Virus record (IMG/VR): IMGVR_UViG_3300035074_000077
Span: 1-64,000 of that record
Origin: a virus
Reading direction: 5' to 3' (one strand)
DNA length: 64,000 nucleotides
The notes under the pieces are model-generated. The model was given only the letters and a program-made list of their open reading frames with translations. It ran no database searches and was not told the origin of the DNA. Positions within the stretch are counted from its first letter, which is position 1, and each line of letters begins with the position of its first letter. Both the position numbers and the translations under genes were made by a program. Positions 17,842 to 24,979 of the stretch are shown piece after piece.

Positions 17842-18267
17842 TCATGCCGTGAACGCGCGCCAAAGAATGGTTACTGGAGTCCGCGTCCATTTTTCTTCGG
17901 AGATAGACGCGCCGACGCTCGGCCTGCCGTCGATCTTCAGCGTGAAGCTCCCATCGCCCGGCCGCAGCGGCGTTCCCCTCTTGAAGTGCGCCGCTATGGC
18001 GGCCCCGATCTGCGCCGGCTTGATCGCGCCGGAACCCCGCGGCGTCACGACAGCGACCTGAAAGATCCCGCGCATCAGCGTCGAGGCGCGGTTCCCGATA
18101 AAGGGCGAGATGTTCCGGTTCGGGAGATAATCGACCGCGAGCCATGTCCCCGCCGGCGGGTCGAACGGCACATCGGGCCAAGCGATCGGCAGCGGCGGCG
18201 CGAAGGTCATGTCTTCCAAATGCTTGAAAAGCAACACAGGGATGGCGACTTCCGGCGCCTCGCTCAT
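17842..18267 (-). CDS. Tail terminator/completion protein (DUF4128-like)
   Basis: 141 residues. Motifs such as PIAWPDVPFDPPAGTWL, YLPNR and GIFQVAVVTPRG, and the end THFKRGTPL-like (AAHFKRGTPL), match the DUF4128 group of tail terminator proteins that cap the tail tube and join it to the head. The gene lies directly upstream of the tail tube gene, as expected. Confidence 0.75.
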   Translation of the reverse strand: MSEAPEVAIPVLLFKHLEDMTFAPPLPIAWPDVPFDPPAGTWLAVDYLPNRNISPFIGNRASTLMRGIFQVAVVTPRGSGAIKPAQIGAAIAAHFKRGTPLRPGDGSFTLKIDGRPSVGASISEEKWTRTPVTILWRAFTA

Positions 18268-18281
18268 CGTGCTACGCTCCC

Positions 18282-18506
18282 ATGATGCGCGATGACGACG
18301 CCCCGCCCCTGATGACCGACGCAGAGATCCATGCTCTGTTCAAACGGTTCATCGAGACGACGGGAGACCGTCACGCCGAGACTGAACTCGGCGAGAAGAC
18401 GTTGCGCTCCGTCGAGCGGTTCGTCGTTTGCTGTATGCTGATGATGTTCAAAGAGGTCGATCGCGCTAACGCGAGTTCGAACGAACAGCCGCCTTCGCGC
18501 GACTGA
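18282..18506 (+). CDS. Small acidic plus-strand protein (uncertain)
   Basis: 74 residues, charged and helical with a Cys/Met-rich patch (RFVVCCMLMMFKEVDR). It is divergent from the tail terminator gene with only 14 bases between, and its 3' end overlaps the HNH gene on the other strand by 41 bases. No clear Shine-Dalgarno sequence is seen. Amino-acid composition looks like real coding, but the context makes it uncertain. It may belong to the cargo carried with the HNH cassette. Confidence 0.35.
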   Translation: MMRDDDAPPLMTDAEIHALFKRFIETTGDRHAETELGEKTLRSVERFVVCCMLMMFKEVDRANASSNEQPPSRD

Positions 18507-19401
18507 CCGCTTCGGCGGCCGCCAAGTACTCTTCCAACTCAGGCCTTCCGCATCTCTTCACACCGTAGCGCCGGTGGAACTGGGTATGGCACGTCTTGCA
18601 AAGCGTTATCCCGTTCGACACCGACCACCTGAGTTCCTTGTTCGCGCAATGTGGCTCTACATGATGCGCGTTGAGGTTCCCGCCGCTGTCGTCGCCGCAC
18701 TTTTGGCACGTGAAACCATCGCGCTCATATACGGCCATTCGCCAAGCCGACTGTTTGAACGCATCTCGGCGGGCTTCTCGTTCCGCATCTGATATGTCTT
18801 CGCGCCAGTTCGGGTTGCTGTCACCACTGTATGGGCGAACCTCGCTCAGAGGCTTCATTTTCACCATATTGCTTTTCAGAATGCGCTCAATAACAGCCCG
18901 CGACACAGAGAACTTATCCGCGACAGAATCGACGCTTCCGCCGTCGGCACGATATGCGGACACGACCTTACGTTCGTTCAGAACTATACGATTCTTGGCC
19001 CGCGCTCCGCGCTTCGTCTCATTGTGATGGCGGATTCTAATCCCGCCTTCTCTCAACCGGCGCAAAACTGTCGAACATTCAACGCCGAGGTCGCTGCCGA
19101 TATCTGTCGCGTTCATCCGGCAAATTTCATAAAGCCACGCGGCCCTAACAAGATTGAATGGCGCTCTCGCCGACCGAACAACCCGCCCCTTCCTGCCGTC
19201 TCTCCTGGGTATGCCGAGTTTCTTTATGATTTGGTTGAGGGTCTCGACACAACACCCGATCTCGGCGGCAATATCTCCCACCGGACGCGCCTTTACCGAA
19301 TATTGGAGATCGAGCCATTCACGGTCTACGGCGTATGGCCGCCCTTGTGTGCGCCCACGGTTGCCTACTGTGTCCTGCTGCAATAGATTCGCATCAGCCA
19401 T
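18466..19401 (-). CDS. HNH homing endonuclease with helix-turn-helix repeats
   Basis: 311 residues. The N-terminal two thirds carries three segments resembling short resolvase-type helix-turn-helix units (around GDIAAEIGCCVETLNQIIKKL, NATDIGSDLGVECSTVLRRL and SVDSVADKFSVSRAVIERIL). An NUMOD/HNH-like part follows with NPNWREDIS, CQKCGDDSGGNLNAHHVEPH and TLCKTCHTQFHRRYG, giving two CxxC pairs and the HH/H residues of the HNH fold. It is free-standing between tail terminator and gp10-like genes, so it should be a mobile homing gene rather than a packaging HNH. Confidence 0.88.
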   Translation of the reverse strand: MADANLLQQDTVGNRGRTQGRPYAVDREWLDLQYSVKARPVGDIAAEIGCCVETLNQIIKKLGIPRRDGRKGRVVRSARAPFNLVRAAWLYEICRMNATDIGSDLGVECSTVLRRLREGGIRIRHHNETKRGARAKNRIVLNERKVVSAYRADGGSVDSVADKFSVSRAVIERILKSNMVKMKPLSEVRPYSGDSNPNWREDISDAEREARRDAFKQSAWRMAVYERDGFTCQKCGDDSGGNLNAHHVEPHCANKELRWSVSNGITLCKTCHTQFHRRYGVKRCGRPELEEYLAAAEAVSRAKAAVRSNSR

Positions 19402-19402
19402 A

Positions 19403-19421
19403 TCGAACCTCTGCCGTTCGA
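19403..19421 (-). promoter_or_regulatory. Stem-loop over the ribosome-binding site of the HNH gene
   Basis: On the minus strand TCGAAC and GTTCGA form a perfect 6-bp stem around the loop GGCAGAG, ending two bases before the ATG. The Shine-Dalgarno GAGG (19408-19411) lies at the loop/stem boundary. Folding could restrict ribosome access, as known for some phage homing endonuclease genes. This is an inference from sequence only. Confidence 0.45.
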
Positions 19422-19428
19422 GTGGTTA

Positions 19429-19462
19429 GGGCGGCACAGGTGTTACCAGCACCGTGTCGCCC
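19429..19462 (-). terminator. Strong hairpin between the gp10-like gene and the HNH gene
   Basis: Arms 19429-19442 and 19450-19462 pair over about 13 bp with one bulge and one mismatch, directly after the gp10-like stop (TAG at 19465-19467). In the minus direction no T-run follows; in the plus direction CTATTTTA follows. It may act as an attenuator that insulates the HNH gene. Confidence 0.4.
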
Positions 19463-19464
19463 GG

Positions 19465-19890
19465 CTATTTTACCGCATTTTTCGCTTCGCGCACTGATTC
19501 AGAAACGATTTCTCCCCAATTCTGCGCGGCGAGTCTAACCATAGCGCGGGGTGCCATCTTCTCCGTTCCGAACTCGACGAAGATCGAGTAACTGGCGGAA
19601 AACGACATCCAAATTGTTGCGCTGAGAGGAGCCCCCGCAATCACGAGATTGATAGGCCCCGCATCGACTGCATATGTCTTTCCTGCCGCTCCTCTCGACT
19701 CCGGCATGATTGCCGAGGCACCAGACAACGAAGCTGTCCACGAATGAACGAGATATCCGGTGTCGATCGGGGTTCGCGACATGACCTCTTCGTTGAGCTT
19801 CTGTGCTGAAAGGCGAAAGACGGCCTCGATCCGTTCCTTCGTCGCGCGGACCCACGCGTCAACTTCTGCGGAGAATGTCTTCTGCGCCAT
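19465..19890 (-). CDS. HK97 gp10-like head-tail joining protein
   Basis: 141 residues. SRTPIDTGYLVHSWTASL matches the [ST]PVDTGxL region of HK97-gp10-like neck proteins, and YSIFVEFGTEKMAPRAMVR matches their conserved VEFGT...P..M segment. These proteins form part of the head-tail connector. It lies between head genes and the tail terminator as in HK97-like phages. Confidence 0.82.
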   Translation of the reverse strand: MAQKTFSAEVDAWVRATKERIEAVFRLSAQKLNEEVMSRTPIDTGYLVHSWTASLSGASAIMPESRGAAGKTYAVDAGPINLVIAGAPLSATIWMSFSASYSIFVEFGTEKMAPRAMVRLAAQNWGEIVSESVREAKNAVK

Positions 19891-20065
19891 TCAGCCGCGC
19901 CTCCTCCGCCGCGTCGGCCTCCTTTTCCGCGATGACGCGCTTCGCCATCGCGACATGCTCTTCGGCCCCGTCGATCCTGCCGACGGCGAGTTCCATTTCG
20001 CGCAGAAAATCGCGCCATTCTTGAATCGGCGCGAAATAGCCCGGCGGATCGATAAACGCCATCAT
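19859..20065 (-). CDS. Hypothetical 68-residue acidic protein
   Basis: Reads MMAFIDPPGYFAPIQEWRDF, followed by a charged helical region. It overlaps the start of the gp10-like gene by 32 bases and the stop of the morphogenesis gene by four, so it is translationally coupled to both. A second Met (20062) is an alternative start. A connector or assembly role is possible from position only. Confidence 0.6.
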   Translation of the reverse strand: MMAFIDPPGYFAPIQEWRDFLREMELAVGRIDGAEEHVAMAKRVIAEKEADAAEEARLNGAEDILRRS

Positions 20066-21762
20066 CGCAAGACCCTCTCGGCCTCCACCGCGATACTAGA
20101 TAGGAACGAGCGGGCGACAGGGGAGGGCTTTCTGGCGTCTGCCAGCTCGTATTTATACGCAGACAGCACGCCAAGATTATGAAGAACGAGGCTCATTGCA
20201 TGCGAATGCGAGGCGGCAAGCTCGTCTATCAATTTGTTCCGAACAGCCGGATCGTCGCGGAGTTCGCTAAGCTTCGCCTTCATCCGATCTATGACGAAGC
20301 TGCTGGCGGCCTTGATCTTACGCTGAGCCACCCGATCGGTCAATTTACGCGCCGCCTCGGCATAGTACGATGATCCGTCGTGACCATGCGCCCAAAGTCC
20401 TTTCAAACCTGGGAGCGACACGAGCATGAAGATGTCCTGGTCCGAAAAGGAGGTCGACCCCGGATGATTATGGTGGACCATGATCTCCCGAGACGGATCG
20501 CGTAGCGCCGCCCCCGTCTCGGCAGAGATTCCGACCTTCGATCGCTCTCCAGAATTGTCTTCCAAGACGGCGCCCGTCGACAGATCGAATGCTCGCAAGA
20601 ACTCCCTGCCTTCGCGCCGCCCGTTCTCCAAGACGAACGATTTCGCCGCTGCGTCGAGGGAGGGAATGTCGACCTTTGGCTTTTCCGGCGGACGGGGCGG
20701 CGGGGCCGGCGACGGCGGCGGCGAGACTGGCCCGGCGCTCGAGATGAGCTTGCGAACGTAGTTGATCTTCACCTCTTCACGACAGCGGCACTGCACCTCG
20801 TCGTAAGGCGCGTGCATCTGCGGGGCCATGCCGGCAGGCACCGCATAGGCCTGCCGCCATGGCACGCCCTTGCGGTTCAGGCGCTCGACATCGCGGTGAT
20901 TGTGACGGACCCGCTCATCACCGGCGGAGTGCGGGATCTTCAGGAGGTCTTGCTCCTGCACCTGCCCCTTGTCGATCGCCTGCTCGTAGGCTTCGATCTT
21001 TGCCGCGCCGAGCGCGCGGATCGTCTCCGTCCGCGAGATCGTGTCGGCGCGATATTTCAGCGAGCGCGATCGATACGCCGCGACCATCTTCGCGCGGGTC
21101 TCGGCCGGGATCGGCTTCCCGTCCCTGATCGCGCGCAGGACGGCGGCATCAAATCGCTTGTCCCTGAGCCCGCGGCCGAGCGCGTTGCGCAGATCGGCGG
21201 GATCGGTCGAGACGAGTTCGGCGGCATAGCGCCTCTGCCATTGCTCCTGAGTCGAGGTCAACCCGATGACGCCGCCGGCGCGCTTCTTCGTCCGCGGGTC
21301 GATGCGCCCGACAAGATCCAGCGCGGTGTCGCGCGGGTTGCGCCCGGCCTCTAAGCCGGCGCGCATGTGCTCGCGGATCATATTCCGCTGATCGTCGACG
21401 ATCTCCGTCACCAGCGTCGAGGATTTGTCACGCGCCCATGCCTCGGCGCGCGGAGATCGGATGTCGAACAAAATCCTGATCAGCGCGCCATCGGAGCCAC
21501 GCGCCGCTGGGATCGTGTCTGCAACCGCCGACCCGCCGGCGCCATAGGCCGCGACGATCTCATTGCGGAGAGGCGCGAAGTCGTTCGGATCGAGTCCAAC
21601 GGCGCGCAGCGCTCCCTCGATATCGCCGACGCGCAGCCTGTCTTCGAGCTGCTTGATCGACACCTTGTCGGCTATGCGCTGAATCGCGGCGAGGAACGCA
21701 TCGCGGATGCGCGGCTCGAATTGGTCGAGCAGAGCGTCGATGGGGTCGCGATTTGACGGCAT
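20062..21762 (-). CDS. Phage head morphogenesis protein (Mu gpF/SPP1 gp7-like) with C-terminal JAMM-like domain
   Basis: 566 residues. The N-terminal half has the Mu-F family pattern, ending with RVRHNHRDVERLNRKGVPW...MHAPYDEVQCRCREE (about 275-330), typical of minor head proteins. A Pro-rich linker (VSPPPSPAPPPRPPEKP) follows, then a second domain containing VHHNHPGSTSFSDQDI (H-N-H near residues 428-430 with Ser and Asp downstream). This resembles the HxH...S..D metal site of JAB/MPN (JAMM) peptidases, here with six rather than seven residues before Ser. Whether it is catalytic is unknown. Confidence 0.78.
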   Translation of the reverse strand: MPSNRDPIDALLDQFEPRIRDAFLAAIQRIADKVSIKQLEDRLRVGDIEGALRAVGLDPNDFAPLRNEIVAAYGAGGSAVADTIPAARGSDGALIRILFDIRSPRAEAWARDKSSTLVTEIVDDQRNMIREHMRAGLEAGRNPRDTALDLVGRIDPRTKKRAGGVIGLTSTQEQWQRRYAAELVSTDPADLRNALGRGLRDKRFDAAVLRAIRDGKPIPAETRAKMVAAYRSRSLKYRADTISRTETIRALGAAKIEAYEQAIDKGQVQEQDLLKIPHSAGDERVRHNHRDVERLNRKGVPWRQAYAVPAGMAPQMHAPYDEVQCRCREEVKINYVRKLISSAGPVSPPPSPAPPPRPPEKPKVDIPSLDAAAKSFVLENGRREGREFLRAFDLSTGAVLEDNSGERSKVGISAETGAALRDPSREIMVHHNHPGSTSFSDQDIFMLVSLPGLKGLWAHGHDGSSYYAEAARKLTDRVAQRKIKAASSFVIDRMKAKLSELRDDPAVRNKLIDELAASHSHAMSLVLHNLGVLSAYKYELADARKPSPVARSFLSSIAVEAERVLR

Positions 21763-21998
21763 CAGGCCGCAGCGGTCTCGTCAACGAGGATTTTGACGAT
21801 ACCGCGAAGCATCTCGATCTTGAACTCGTCCCCTTCGACGAGCACATGACCCGCTGCATCGACCGCAAGGACACGTACGACGCCCGCCTCTTCATCCGCG
21901 CAGACGACATTCTTCAAGAGCGAGCCGTCCAGATAGACGCGCGCATTTATGAGACCCGGACGATAGTCCGGGTCGTTCGGATCGGCTGAAACGCGCAT
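21762..21998 (-). CDS. Hypothetical 78-residue head-module protein
   Basis: Start at ATG 21998 (MRVSADPNDPDYRPGLINAR); upstream sequence in this frame is Arg-rich shadow. The protein is beta-rich (ARVYLDGSLLKNVVCADEEA). Its stop overlaps the start of the morphogenesis gene. Many head modules have a small protein of this kind between decoration and morphogenesis genes, but I do not recognise a named family. Confidence 0.6.
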   Translation of the reverse strand: MRVSADPNDPDYRPGLINARVYLDGSLLKNVVCADEEAGVVRVLAVDAAGHVLVEGDEFKIEMLRGIVKILVDETAAA

Positions 21999-22009
21999 CG
22001 TCTCGCCTA

Positions 22010-22528
22010 TCAAGCCGAGCGCGCGAGAATCGCCAGCAAATATTTCGCCGTCGCGCCCGCCGAATTTGCGACGCGGATGATGTCGCCGGTGCCGGCCGTC
22101 ACGGTCGCGAGGCCCGACGCGGTGCGATTGATTTCGACGCAGAAATCTCCGGGGCCGATCGGACACCGCGCATTGGCATAGCCGGGCACGGTGTTCGTTC
22201 CGCCGCCGGGCGTCAGACTCGTGGTGTTCGCCGCCGCAGCGGGGTCGAGCGGCTTGTTGATGATGGCGAGGGCGATCAGCTTCGCGGCGGTGAAGGCGGC
22301 GCCGAGCGCATCGGTCAGAACGCCGGCGAGGTCGATGTCATCGTTCGCGCCGCTCGCGACCGTGCGCTCGGTGACATGGAGCTTGTCGAACTGGTTCGCG
22401 CCGGTGCCGTTCGCGAGCAGCAGCGATTGCGCGATGTCCATCCGGATGTAGGGCCCGCCGAAGGCGTTGGCTCCGGACTGCGACGTGGTGAGGGAGAAGT
22501 CGATCTTCGCGGAAACGCCCATCTTCAT
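22010..22528 (-). CDS. Putative head decoration or head-fibre protein
   Basis: 172 residues from ATG 22528, directly after AGGAGAAC; the longer start at 22549 lacks such a site. Sequence is Ala/Gly/Thr-rich and beta-like (GVSAKIDFSLTTSQSGANAF, INRTASGLATVTAGTGDIIRVAN), similar in style to virion surface proteins. It lies in the head module and overlaps the HExxH gene by four bases. The structural role is inferred from context. Confidence 0.55.
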   Translation of the reverse strand: MKMGVSAKIDFSLTTSQSGANAFGGPYIRMDIAQSLLLANGTGANQFDKLHVTERTVASGANDDIDLAGVLTDALGAAFTAAKLIALAIINKPLDPAAAANTTSLTPGGGTNTVPGYANARCPIGPGDFCVEINRTASGLATVTAGTGDIIRVANSAGATAKYLLAILARSA

Positions 22529-22944
22529 GTTCTCCTGTTTCGCGCCCATTTCGGGCGGCGGGATTGCTCATAGGCGGCTCCGAGCCGCAGAACGATGTCT
22601 TGTATCGCGTAGGCTTCGAATTCGATGGAGGGCTCGCGCTCGCCCATTTCCTTGCGGATCGTCTGCCAGACGTGAACGGCTTCGTGCGCGAGCATCGCCA
22701 TCACAGCGACGGCGGACTTCGCGTCGTGGCGCTCATGCAGGCAGACGATGGCCGTGACATCTCCGGTCGTCTTGTTCGCGAAGGTGGTCGCGCTCGCATC
22801 CGTCTCCGGGAACTGCTCGCCTGGGCAGCCGAGCCGCTTCATCTCGCGGTTCCACGCCGCCTCGGATGGACAGAACCCATAATGGACGGGAAAGAAACCG
22901 GGGTCGCACCATATGATGCGGTCTGCTTCCTCGCGCTTCTTCAT
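22525..22944 (-). CDS. HExxH zinc-metallopeptidase-like protein in the head module
   Basis: 139 residues. LAHEAVHVWQ gives H87-E88-x-x-H91, followed by IEFEAYAIQ with a Glu near residue 110, matching a gluzincin-like HExxH plus Glu arrangement. An N-terminal Cys/Trp-rich part (IIWCDPGFFPVHYGFCP) precedes it. No separate prohead protease is recognised in this head module, so a processing role is conceivable, but small HExxH proteins in phage head modules are mostly uncharacterised. It overlaps both neighbours by four bases. Confidence 0.6.
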   Translation of the reverse strand: MKKREEADRIIWCDPGFFPVHYGFCPSEAAWNREMKRLGCPGEQFPETDASATTFANKTTGDVTAIVCLHERHDAKSAVAVMAMLAHEAVHVWQTIRKEMGEREPSIEFEAYAIQDIVLRLGAAYEQSRRPKWARNRRT

Positions 22945-23297
22945 ATGCGGGCCTGGATCTCCCAGAACACGACCGTTCCGGCGGGAGAGAGCGGCGCGAC
23001 GCGAACGATCTCATGCGCGACGCCGCCGATAACGAGCGCATCGGATTCTGTCGGCGTGATCGAGAGGCCTGCGGTCGAGACGAACAGCCGTTTGTCGCCG
23101 GCCATGATGCGCGTCCCGTCGATCTGCTGAATCGTGTAGCCGACCTCGACGACGAGGCAGTCATGATCGGTCGTCGTGATGATCGGATCATAAGCCGTGC
23201 CAGAGCGCGATGACCTGCGGATCTGTGCCGTCTGTCCGGCTTCCGCGATGGCGATTTCGGCCTCGGCCCTGATCTCTGCGTAGTCGATGGCGCTCAT
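22941..23297 (-). CDS. Hypothetical head-tail connector region protein
   Basis: 118 residues from ATG 23297 (MSAIDYAEIRAEAEIAIAEA). A helical N-terminus is followed by a beta-rich part (DCLVVEVGYTIQQIDGTRIM, then FVSTAGLSITPTESDALVI), the composition of stopper/closure proteins of the HK97 gp7 type. It is coupled by overlap to its neighbours in the connector cluster. Function is inferred from position and composition. Confidence 0.6.
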   Translation of the reverse strand: MSAIDYAEIRAEAEIAIAEAGQTAQIRRSSRSGTAYDPIITTTDHDCLVVEVGYTIQQIDGTRIMAGDKRLFVSTAGLSITPTESDALVIGGVAHEIVRVAPLSPAGTVVFWEIQARI

Positions 23298-23818
23298 GCC
23301 CGATACAATCGCCCCGCGACCGACGACTGCCCGCCGCTGCATGTGAAGGGTCGGATAAGCGCCATGACCGCCGCCGACTCCGGCCGGCTTTCGTTCACAC
23401 CCGCGAGAGGATTCGCATATTCGGTCTCGATCGGGCCGATGACGCGGCGCTTGACGGCCTTGCTCGGCGTCACGACCGGCGACAGCGCGCCGGGCGTCGC
23501 CAACTCGATCAGCGCGAGCTCGCAGCACGCATCCTTGATCTCGCCCGGTATTTCGTCGGACGCGATTCCCCACCCCTCGCCATCGACGACGCCGGCACGT
23601 GGCCAAGCGAGCGCCTGATCGCGGCCATGGGTGCGGACGCCCGTCCATGTGATGGAGCGCGAGAGATGGGCCGTGGCGCGCCTGATCGCCGACTCCTTGT
23701 CTGCGTCGTCGCCGGTCCACGCCGCAGCGCCGCGCGCCGCATGATAGGCGTCGCACTCGGCGAGGGAGACGAGGGCGTCCGCGTCGGCAAGCCCGGCCCC
23801 GGTTTCGACGGTCAGCAT
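23294..23818 (-). CDS. Head-tail adaptor (DnaT-like/gp6-like phage protein)
   Basis: 174 residues. The start TVETGAGLADADALVSLAECDAYHAARG and the pattern AIRRATAHLSRSITWTGVR, RDQALAWPRAGV, IPGEIKDACCELALIEL match the phage family often annotated as DnaT-like ssDNA-binding protein, which corresponds to a helical head-tail connector adaptor. The gene lies in the connector cluster, which favours the structural role over a replication role. Confidence 0.75.
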   Translation of the reverse strand: MLTVETGAGLADADALVSLAECDAYHAARGAAAWTGDDADKESAIRRATAHLSRSITWTGVRTHGRDQALAWPRAGVVDGEGWGIASDEIPGEIKDACCELALIELATPGALSPVVTPSKAVKRRVIGPIETEYANPLAGVNESRPESAAVMALIRPFTCSGGQSSVAGRLYRA

Positions 23819-24109
23819 TCAGTTCGCCCAATCGCTCGAGATGACGCCGCAGCGCCGGCATTGCGCGCCCTTCGGCGTCAGCCAAAACAAGAATTCGCCG
23901 CACTTGCAGCGCCAATGCACGTCCGGCTCGACGACGTTCTTGGGGGCTCCCCACATGCGCCCGCACTTCGGGCAATCGACATGCAACGAGCCGACCGGAG
24001 CTACGCCGGTCCACTCATGATGGCAGGCGCCGCAAATGAAGGTCCCGGCCAGATGCGGGACCTCGACTTACTCGCACTTCCCCGGCCGGAGATCGACGAC
24101 GTTGCTCAC
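23819..24109 (-). pseudogene. Zinc-ribbon protein gene interrupted by an in-frame TAA
   Basis: From GTG 24109 (preceded by GAGGGAGACGC and overlapping the upstream stop) the frame reads MSNVVDLRPGKCE, then TAA at 24068-24070, then continues in the same frame for 82 residues to TGA at 23819. The downstream part is plainly coding: TFICGACHHEWTG, VDCPKCGRMWG, WRCKCGEFLFW and AQCRRCG give four CxxC or CxC zinc-ribbon knuckles. No good restart lies just after the TAA. It may be a nonsense mutation, a sequencing error or a readthrough site. Confidence 0.6.
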
Positions 24110-24294
24110 TCGCGTCTCCCTCGCCCCAATTTCAGATTTTCAGAGGTCGCGTCGATATAGGCCCGCACGATGGTCATCACTTCGGCGCAAGTCAGAGGCG
24201 CGCTCGTATGCGCGAGCTGCCAGACGATCATGCGGGGATGGTCGTCAGCCCGCCACTGGGCGATGATCCACTCGCCGACCTCGCGCGGGGTCAT
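24106..24294 (-). CDS. Hypothetical 62-residue protein
   Basis: Begins MTPREVGEWIIAQWRADDHP and continues with a short helical domain ending in a basic tail. Its stop overlaps the GTG of the zinc-ribbon gene. No family is recognised. Position between scaffold-related and connector genes suggests co-expression with head genes. Confidence 0.55.
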   Translation of the reverse strand: MTPREVGEWIIAQWRADDHPRMIVWQLAHTSAPLTCAEVMTIVRAYIDATSENLKLGRGRRE

Positions 24295-24312
24295 GATCGC
24301 GCCAGAGGCTCG

Positions 24313-24921
24313 CTATTTCTGACCGCCGGCGGCGATCTCGGCCAGCGCGGCATTGGCCGCTTCCTCGGTCGGGAAGCCGGGAGAGACGATCACTCCCCCG
24401 GACTTCACGAACCAGAGGCCCTTGGGGCCCTTGCTGACGGTCGGGGGAGGCGGCTCCGAGCCCGATGCGCCGTTGCTGCCATCCGCGCTCACGGGCGCGC
24501 CAGCGGCGCTCTCTGCCGGTCCAGTGCCCTGCCCCGCGGCCGCGGCGTCGGGCGGTGTCTCCTGCTTGCCGGAGCCGGCCCGCTCCGGCGCCGCGATATC
24601 TTCGCTCTCTGCCCGCTCGGGCGCCGCGCCGCCCTGCCCTTCCTGCGCAGCCGGCGCGCCGTCTGCCTGCGCCTGTCGCGCGGCCGCAGCGGCGTCCTCT
24701 TCCGCCTTGCGCATGGCGTCCTCTTCCGCCACCTTGCGCTCGGCCTCGGCGCGGGCCTTCTCCTCGGCTTCGCGCTTGAGGCGCGCCGCCTCTTCCGCCT
24801 GCGCCTGAACGCGAGCCTCATCGATTTCCCATCCGTGCGGCCGCCAATTCTCGACCTCGTCGGGATGGACATCCGCCGTCTTGCCGTCGTCGGCGCGGAT
24901 CATGGGGACGGTTCGGATCAT
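24313..24921 (-). CDS. Ala/Glu-rich coiled-coil protein of the head module
   Basis: 202 residues from ATG 24921, preceded by AGGAGGCGAGAAT. The first 35 residues resemble small Mu/HK97-type head proteins (MIRADDGKTADVHPDEVENW). Residues 38-95 form a long charged coiled coil, followed by a disordered Ala/Pro/Gly-rich stretch and a C-terminal segment GLWFVKSGGVIVSPGFPTEEAANAAL resembling a small sporulation/SPOR-like fold. It lies just downstream of the coat gene. Function unknown. Confidence 0.6.
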   Translation of the reverse strand: MIRTVPMIRADDGKTADVHPDEVENWRPHGWEIDEARVQAQAEEAARLKREAEEKARAEAERKVAEEDAMRKAEEDAAAAARQAQADGAPAAQEGQGGAAPERAESEDIAAPERAGSGKQETPPDAAAAGQGTGPAESAAGAPVSADGSNGASGSEPPPPTVSKGPKGLWFVKSGGVIVSPGFPTEEAANAALAEIAAGGQK

Positions 24922-24942
24922 ATTCTCGCCTCCTGGATAGCC

Positions 24943-24965
24943 GCCGGCGGCGCAAGGCCGCCGGC
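24943..24965 (-). terminator. GC-rich stem-loop after the coat gene
   Basis: A perfect 9-bp stem (GCCGGCGGC at 24943-24951 with GCCGCCGGC at 24957-24965) and a 5-base loop lie directly downstream of the coat protein stop. There is no T-run, so it may be a partial terminator or an RNA-stability hairpin that protects the abundant coat mRNA. Confidence 0.45.
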
Positions 24966-24979
24966 CACGCAAACGTCGC

